A DNA stretch of 64,000 nucleotides. It comes from JAADHU01 sp964446495 (GTDB taxonomy: Bacteria; Pseudomonadota; Gammaproteobacteria; Steroidobacterales; Woeseiaceae). Made by a program: the position numbers and the translations under genes. Below, in pieces: positions 60,748 through 64,000 of the stretch (within the stretch, counting starts at the first letter, position 1; each line of letters starts with the position of its first letter). The notes under the pieces were generated by a model. It saw only the letters and a list, made by a program, of their open reading frames with translations, was not told the DNA's origin and ran no database searches. The stretch spans positions 1-64,000 of the forward strand of contig CAYUOY010000005.1 of assembly GCA_964446495.1 (NCBI GenBank), given 5' to 3'.

Positions 60748-61681
60748 TCTGTCGCTGCTGACGACGATAAGCCTGGTGGCTGCTGCCCTCGCGGCTGGCG
60801 ATAAAGATGCACCCGGTGGCGAGATCACGATAACGGAATTTAACGCGCCGGTTGTGCAGTCCAGCGGCCATTTTGGCTATGGCAAGGATGCGAGTGCGGT
60901 AGAAATCGCCGGCTGGGATATCGATATTCGGCCCGACGGCATGGGGTTGCCACCGGGTTCTGCTACAGCCGAGGACGGGGAAATGCTCTACGAAGACCAA
61001 TGCGCTCTTTGCCATGGTTCTTTCGGCGAGGGCGTTGGCCGCTATCCGGTTCTGGCGGGTGGCGAGGGGACTCTGATGGATGCTCGTCCAGAACGGACCA
61101 TCGGCAGCTACTGGCCGTACGCGAGCACGATCTGGGACTACATTCACCGCGCCATGCCGTTCATGCAGCCTGAATCATTGAGTGATCAGGAGGTCTATGC
61201 GATTACGGCCTATGTGCTCTACCTGAACGATCTGGTTGAGTACGATTTCGAGTTGAACCAGGACAACCTGGCGTCCATCGAGATGCCGAACGCCGATGGT
61301 TTTTTTCTCGATGACCGTCCCGATGTGGCCAACGAAGCCTGCATGAGCAACTGCAAGGACCCGTCCAGCATCAGAATTACCTCGGAGCCACCAGCGGCGG
61401 AGGAAGAGGTCGCCGAGGCGGTCGTGACAGTCGCGGCCATGAGTGGCGAGGCAACCTATAAGCGAGCTTGTGCCTTGTGCCACGCGGGCGGCGTAGGCGA
61501 CGCGCCAGTACCGGGTGACGAGGGTGCGTGGGGCCCACGTATAAAAGCGGGCCGTGCCGCATTGATTGCGAACGCGTTGGGCGGACTCGGCATCATGCCG
61601 CCGAAAGGAGGTCAACTGCAGCTAAGCGACGATGAAGTGACGGCTGCGGTAGACTACATGCTCGAGTTGACGGCGAATTGA
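60731..61681 (+). CDS. soxD: SoxD, diheme cytochrome c subunit of the sulfur dehydrogenase
   Basis: 316 residues with a signal peptide (MFRLVSLSLLTTISLVAAALAAG). Two heme c sites: CALCH at residues 91-95 and CALCH at 247-251, with the expected separation of two cytochrome domains. QCALCHGSFGEGVGRYPVLAGG and PTIGSYWPYASTIWDYIHRAMP are recognisable SoxD strings. It accepts electrons from SoxC and passes them to the respiratory chain. The AEEEVAEAVVTV linker between the cytochrome halves is acidic. It overlaps the end of soxC and precedes soxX by 22 bases. Confidence 0.9.
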   Translation: MFRLVSLSLLTTISLVAAALAAGDKDAPGGEITITEFNAPVVQSSGHFGYGKDASAVEIAGWDIDIRPDGMGLPPGSATAEDGEMLYEDQCALCHGSFGEGVGRYPVLAGGEGTLMDARPERTIGSYWPYASTIWDYIHRAMPFMQPESLSDQEVYAITAYVLYLNDLVEYDFELNQDNLASIEMPNADGFFLDDRPDVANEACMSNCKDPSSIRITSEPPAAEEEVAEAVVTVAAMSGEATYKRACALCHAGGVGDAPVPGDEGAWGPRIKAGRAALIANALGGLGIMPPKGGQLQLSDDEVTAAVDYMLELTAN

Positions 61682-61703
61682 ATTTCACGCTGAGGAATAC
61701 GGC

Positions 61704-62060
61704 ATGAGCAGAATTTTGATGTTGCCATTGCTGGCACTGGCATTGGTCGCGCAAGTCGCGTCGGCCGAGGACGCCATGCCAACCAGGGATGACATCGCGC
61801 GTGGCAAAGTGATTGCATTCGAGCGCGGCAAGGGCAATTGCCTGGCCTGTCATGCCATCGAAGGTGGTGAACTCGCTGGAAACTATGGGCCGCCACTGTT
61901 GTTAATGAAAATTCGCTATCCGGATCGCGCTGAATTGCGATCAAAAATTTGGGATGCATCGGTCAGAGAGCCGACTACGCGTATGCCGCCTTACGGCCGG
62001 CATCGCATATTAACGGAAGAAGAAATCGACCTTGTCGCCGATTTTATTCATACCCTGTAA
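61704..62060 (+). CDS. soxX: SoxX, monoheme cytochrome c
   Basis: 118 residues, GAGGAA upstream. Signal peptide MSRILMLPLLALALVAQVASA. The heme motif is C46-L-A-C-H50 and the probable distal Met is M94 in TTRMPPYGRH. KGNCLACHAIEGGELAGNYGPPL is a SoxX signature. It pairs with SoxA to oxidatively link thiosulfate to the SoxY carrier cysteine in the periplasm. It is the small version common in bacteria with short SoxX. Between soxD and soxY in the operon. Confidence 0.9.
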   Translation: MSRILMLPLLALALVAQVASAEDAMPTRDDIARGKVIAFERGKGNCLACHAIEGGELAGNYGPPLLLMKIRYPDRAELRSKIWDASVREPTTRMPPYGRHRILTEEEIDLVADFIHTL

Positions 62061-62081
62061 CGGAATTGTGAGGAGATGGAA

Positions 62082-62522
62082 GTGCACAGAAGACTGGTAC
62101 TAAAAGGCCTTGTTGCCTTGAGCGCTATGGCGGCGTGGCCGCGCTTGTTATGGGCCACACGGCCGGATGCGGCATTCCTGGCGGACAATGCCAATCAGGC
62201 CATCGCTGACGTCTACGGGCAGCAACCGGTTGAAAGCGATCAGATCAAGATGAAGATTCCGGACATTGCCGAGAACGGAGCGGTAGTTCCGGTGACAGTC
62301 AGCACCGAGCTTGCTGATGTTGAGTCGATCAGTATTGTGGTCGTTAACAATCCCACCCCGTTCGTGGCTTCTTTCGATATGGGCCCACGCGTGCTGCCAT
62401 CGGTCTCGGTACGCATCAAGATGGGTGAGAGTTCGACGGTGCTGGCGCTGGTCAAAGCAGGCGGAAATCTCTATAGCACGTCGAAAGACGTAAAAGTCAC
62501 TATTGGTGGTTGCGGCGGCTAG
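62082..62522 (+). CDS. soxY: SoxY, thiosulfate carrier protein
   Basis: 146 residues. The start is placed at GTG 62082 because GAGGAG (62070-62075) is 6 bases upstream; the in-frame ATG 62076 abuts that sequence and would have no spacing. The Tat-like signal HRRLVLKGLVALSAMAAW precedes a beta-sandwich. The last residues are GGCGG, the swinging carrier arm whose Cys is loaded with thiosulfate by SoxXA. VSISIVVVNNPTPFVASFDM resembles SoxY. Pairs with SoxZ, next gene after 55 bases containing a small hairpin (ACTATT-gcaag-AATAGT, 62528-62544). Confidence 0.92.
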   Translation: MHRRLVLKGLVALSAMAAWPRLLWATRPDAAFLADNANQAIADVYGQQPVESDQIKMKIPDIAENGAVVPVTVSTELADVESISIVVVNNPTPFVASFDMGPRVLPSVSVRIKMGESSTVLALVKAGGNLYSTSKDVKVTIGGCGG

Positions 62523-62577
62523 CCTGGACTATTGCAAGAATAGTTAGGGCCAGGAGCAGCAGGTTGAGGACAGGATA

Positions 62578-62892
62578 ATGGGAAAACCAATCAAGATCAG
62601 GGTAAAAATCAAAGGCGATGTGGCCGAAGTGAAAGCGCTAATGCCGCACGATATGGATTCCGGCTTGCGCATGGATCCGGATACCAATCAGCTGATCCCC
62701 GCTCATTACATTACGGATGTAGTGGCGGAGTTGAACGGTGAGGTTGTAATGACGGCGTACTGGGGGCAGGCGGTATCGAAGAACCCGTATGTGTCCTTTT
62801 CCATCATGGGTGCCGCCGCCGGTGATACCGTGAAGCTTTCCTGGAATGACAACAAGGGCGATTCCAGTGAGAAAGAAATGGTGCTCAAATAA
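62578..62892 (+). CDS. soxZ: SoxZ, partner of SoxY
   Basis: 104 residues with no signal peptide of its own, as expected since SoxZ is co-exported with Tat-exported SoxY. MGKPIKIRVKIKGDVAEVKALM and HYITDVVAELNGEVVMTAYWG with GDTVKLSWNDNKGDS are SoxZ landmarks. It forms the SoxYZ heterodimer carrying sulfur intermediates. Ribosome-binding sequence AGGA about 8 bases upstream. Between soxY and soxA, standard Sox order. Confidence 0.92.
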   Translation: MGKPIKIRVKIKGDVAEVKALMPHDMDSGLRMDPDTNQLIPAHYITDVVAELNGEVVMTAYWGQAVSKNPYVSFSIMGAAAGDTVKLSWNDNKGDSSEKEMVLK

Positions 62893-62939
62893 TCGCGACC
62901 TGACAGATTGACGTAGCGACAGGTCGATGGAGTAGTAGC

Positions 62940-63776
62940 TTGACAAAAAAAATTCTTCCATTGTGTTTCATTGGTGGGTTGCTGGCCGGCTCAATGGCCG
63001 TGGCTAGTCCGGAAGAGGATCGGCTGGTGCTGGTGAACTATTACAGCGAGCGTTTTCCGGAGGTGCCCAGGCAGGAATTCGCGAATGGCTTGTATGCATT
63101 CGATGCAGCGGCGCGCGAGCAGTGGATTGAGATGGAAGATTTTCCTCCCTATGAGATTGCCATAGAGGATGGCCAGGCATTGTTTGAAACCCCATTTTCG
63201 AACGGCAAGTCTTACGCCGATTGCTTCGACAACGGCGGTATTGGCGTAAAACAGAATTATCCGTATTTTGACAACGCGGCCGGCGAAGTGATGACGCTCG
63301 AACTGGCAATCAATCGTTGCCGCGAGGCCAACGATGAAGAGCCGCTGCCATACATGATCGGTGATCTGGCTGAAATAGCGGCCTACATGGCCTATACATC
63401 GCGTGGCAATACAGTGGCTGTTGAGGTCCCGCAGGACGACCCGGAGGCGCTGGCGGCCTACGAGGCAGGCAAGCAGTTTTACTTTACGCGTCGGGGGCAG
63501 CTCAATTTCGCCTGCAGCAGTTGTCACATCCAGTCGGCCGGGTTAATGCTGCGAGCAGACCGTTTGAGCACAGCGTTGGGTCAGACGACGCATTGGCCGG
63601 TCTACCGGTCCAAATGGGGTGATATTGGCACCCTCCAGAAACGATTTGCGGAGTGCAATTCGCAGGTCTGGGCGAAACCGCTTGAAGCACAGAGCACCGA
63701 ATATCGAAACCTCGAGTATTTTCTGTCTTATATAAGCAATGGCCTGGAATTGAACGGGCCGGCGTCGCGCCGCTAG
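62940..63776 (+). CDS. soxA: SoxA, cytochrome c with one heme motif
   Basis: 278 residues from a TTG start at 62940 (GGAG about 10 bases upstream). Signal peptide ILPLCFIGGLLAGSMAVA. C192-S-S-C-H196 is the single heme attachment site in the C-terminal domain; the N-terminal domain has C95 and C127 (YADCFDNGG, INRCREA) where diheme SoxA proteins have a CxxCH, so it is the monoheme type with a probable disulfide. C238 in FAECNSQVWAKP is the catalytic cysteine whose persulfide takes part in linking thiosulfate to SoxY. It acts with SoxX. Confidence 0.9.
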   Translation: MTKKILPLCFIGGLLAGSMAVASPEEDRLVLVNYYSERFPEVPRQEFANGLYAFDAAAREQWIEMEDFPPYEIAIEDGQALFETPFSNGKSYADCFDNGGIGVKQNYPYFDNAAGEVMTLELAINRCREANDEEPLPYMIGDLAEIAAYMAYTSRGNTVAVEVPQDDPEALAAYEAGKQFYFTRRGQLNFACSSCHIQSAGLMLRADRLSTALGQTTHWPVYRSKWGDIGTLQKRFAECNSQVWAKPLEAQSTEYRNLEYFLSYISNGLELNGPASRR

Positions 63777-63798
63777 TGCTGAATCTTAAGAGACTGCA

Positions 63799-64000
63799 AT
63801 GACCATAAAACGGGCCGTGGCCACAATCTGTATTTTCTTCATCGTGGGTTGTGCTCAACAATCGGTTGGCAGCGACGAGCCGGACTCCTTTGCGAATGTC
63901 TACGCCGAAGCTGAGGCAGCATTGGCGACGGCGACAGCCAATCGAAATGTCTGGAGCAAGACGGAAGATATCTTGCGGCAATCGAAGCTGGCTTTTGCCG
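63799..64000 (+). CDS. Start of a lipoprotein resembling SoxXA-binding protein SoxK, cut by the window edge
   Basis: ATG at 63799, 22 bases after soxA. The visible 67 residues start with a lipoprotein signal ending in the lipobox FIVGCAQ, then a short acidic linker and YAEAEAALATATANRNVWSKTEDILRQSKLAFA, which resembles the helical A-rich SoxXA-binding (SoxK) family with an Ala-rich helix followed by a W-x-x-T motif. The frame stays open to the window edge. The Sox operon evidently continues beyond it, where soxB would be expected. Function is inferred from position and the partial sequence. Confidence 0.6.
   Translation, partial: MTIKRAVATICIFFIVGCAQQSVGSDEPDSFANVYAEAEAALATATANRNVWSKTEDILRQSKLAFA

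Overview
The window reads as chromosomal DNA of a Gammaproteobacterium of moderate GC, most likely a marine or sediment chemo-heterotroph. The evidence is a TonB-dependent receptor, many lipoproteins and secreted beta-propellers, a Sox thiosulfate-oxidation operon, quinoprotein/cytochrome c genes, ergothioneine genes and one LysR, Lrp, LacI, TetR and ArsR regulator each. Resemblance to sulfur-oxidising sediment lineages such as Woeseiaceae is an impression only. No rRNA, tRNA, CRISPR array, prophage or intact insertion sequence was recognised.

Layout. 1-3605: end of a serine hydrolase, an APC amino-acid permease and a lipoprotein amidohydrolase, head to tail. 3765-8638: two large secreted beta-propeller proteins on the minus strand. 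8987-11336: a CadC/ToxR-like membrane regulator divergent from an unknown single-pass membrane protein. 11476-19018: a sucrose island with a LacI regulator, TonB receptor, sucrose phosphorylase, MFS transporter and a broken fructokinase. Two LacI-type operators lie before the receptor. A TetR gene with tandem operators and a small secreted protein follow. 20867-25383: a two-component system and a lipoprotein rich in DxDxDG repeats. 25497-28124: egtB-egtD-DUF427 (ergothioneine). 28286-31942: LysR, a PhyH dioxygenase and a beta-lactamase-like hydrolase.

31982-37081 is a minus-strand murein-peptide block: amidase lipoprotein, NlpC/P60, a glutamine amidotransferase, LD-carboxypeptidase and the gate-domain pair spmA-spmB. 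37210-41927: FAD-linked 2-hydroxyacid dehydrogenase, a lone murA with a TTG start, an isochorismatase-like hydrolase and a lipoprotein esterase. A decayed amidohydrolase tail, a LytTR membrane regulator and an acyltransferase follow. 44599-50256 is a tightly packed three-gene operon of periplasmic electron-transfer proteins: cytochrome c plus propeller, PQQ-type dehydrogenase, cytochrome c plus PQQ-type propeller. 50266-56345: Lrp divergent from a methionine gamma-lyase-like enzyme, then redox and hydrolase genes.

56489-64000 is the sulfur region: a FadL-family porin, an ArsR repressor carrying the BigR/SqrR cysteine pair, an MBL-fold lipoprotein, and soxC-D-X-Y-Z-A plus the start of a probable soxK; soxB is not in view. 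A 19-bp AT-rich motif (16/19 identical) occurs upstream of the fadL-like gene and in the soxC/MBL divergent promoter. It suggests one persulfide-responsive regulon joining porin, hydrolase and Sox enzymes. The best candidates for undescribed biology are this regulon, the 44599-50256 electron-transfer operon, and the linkage of SpmAB to murein-peptide enzymes.
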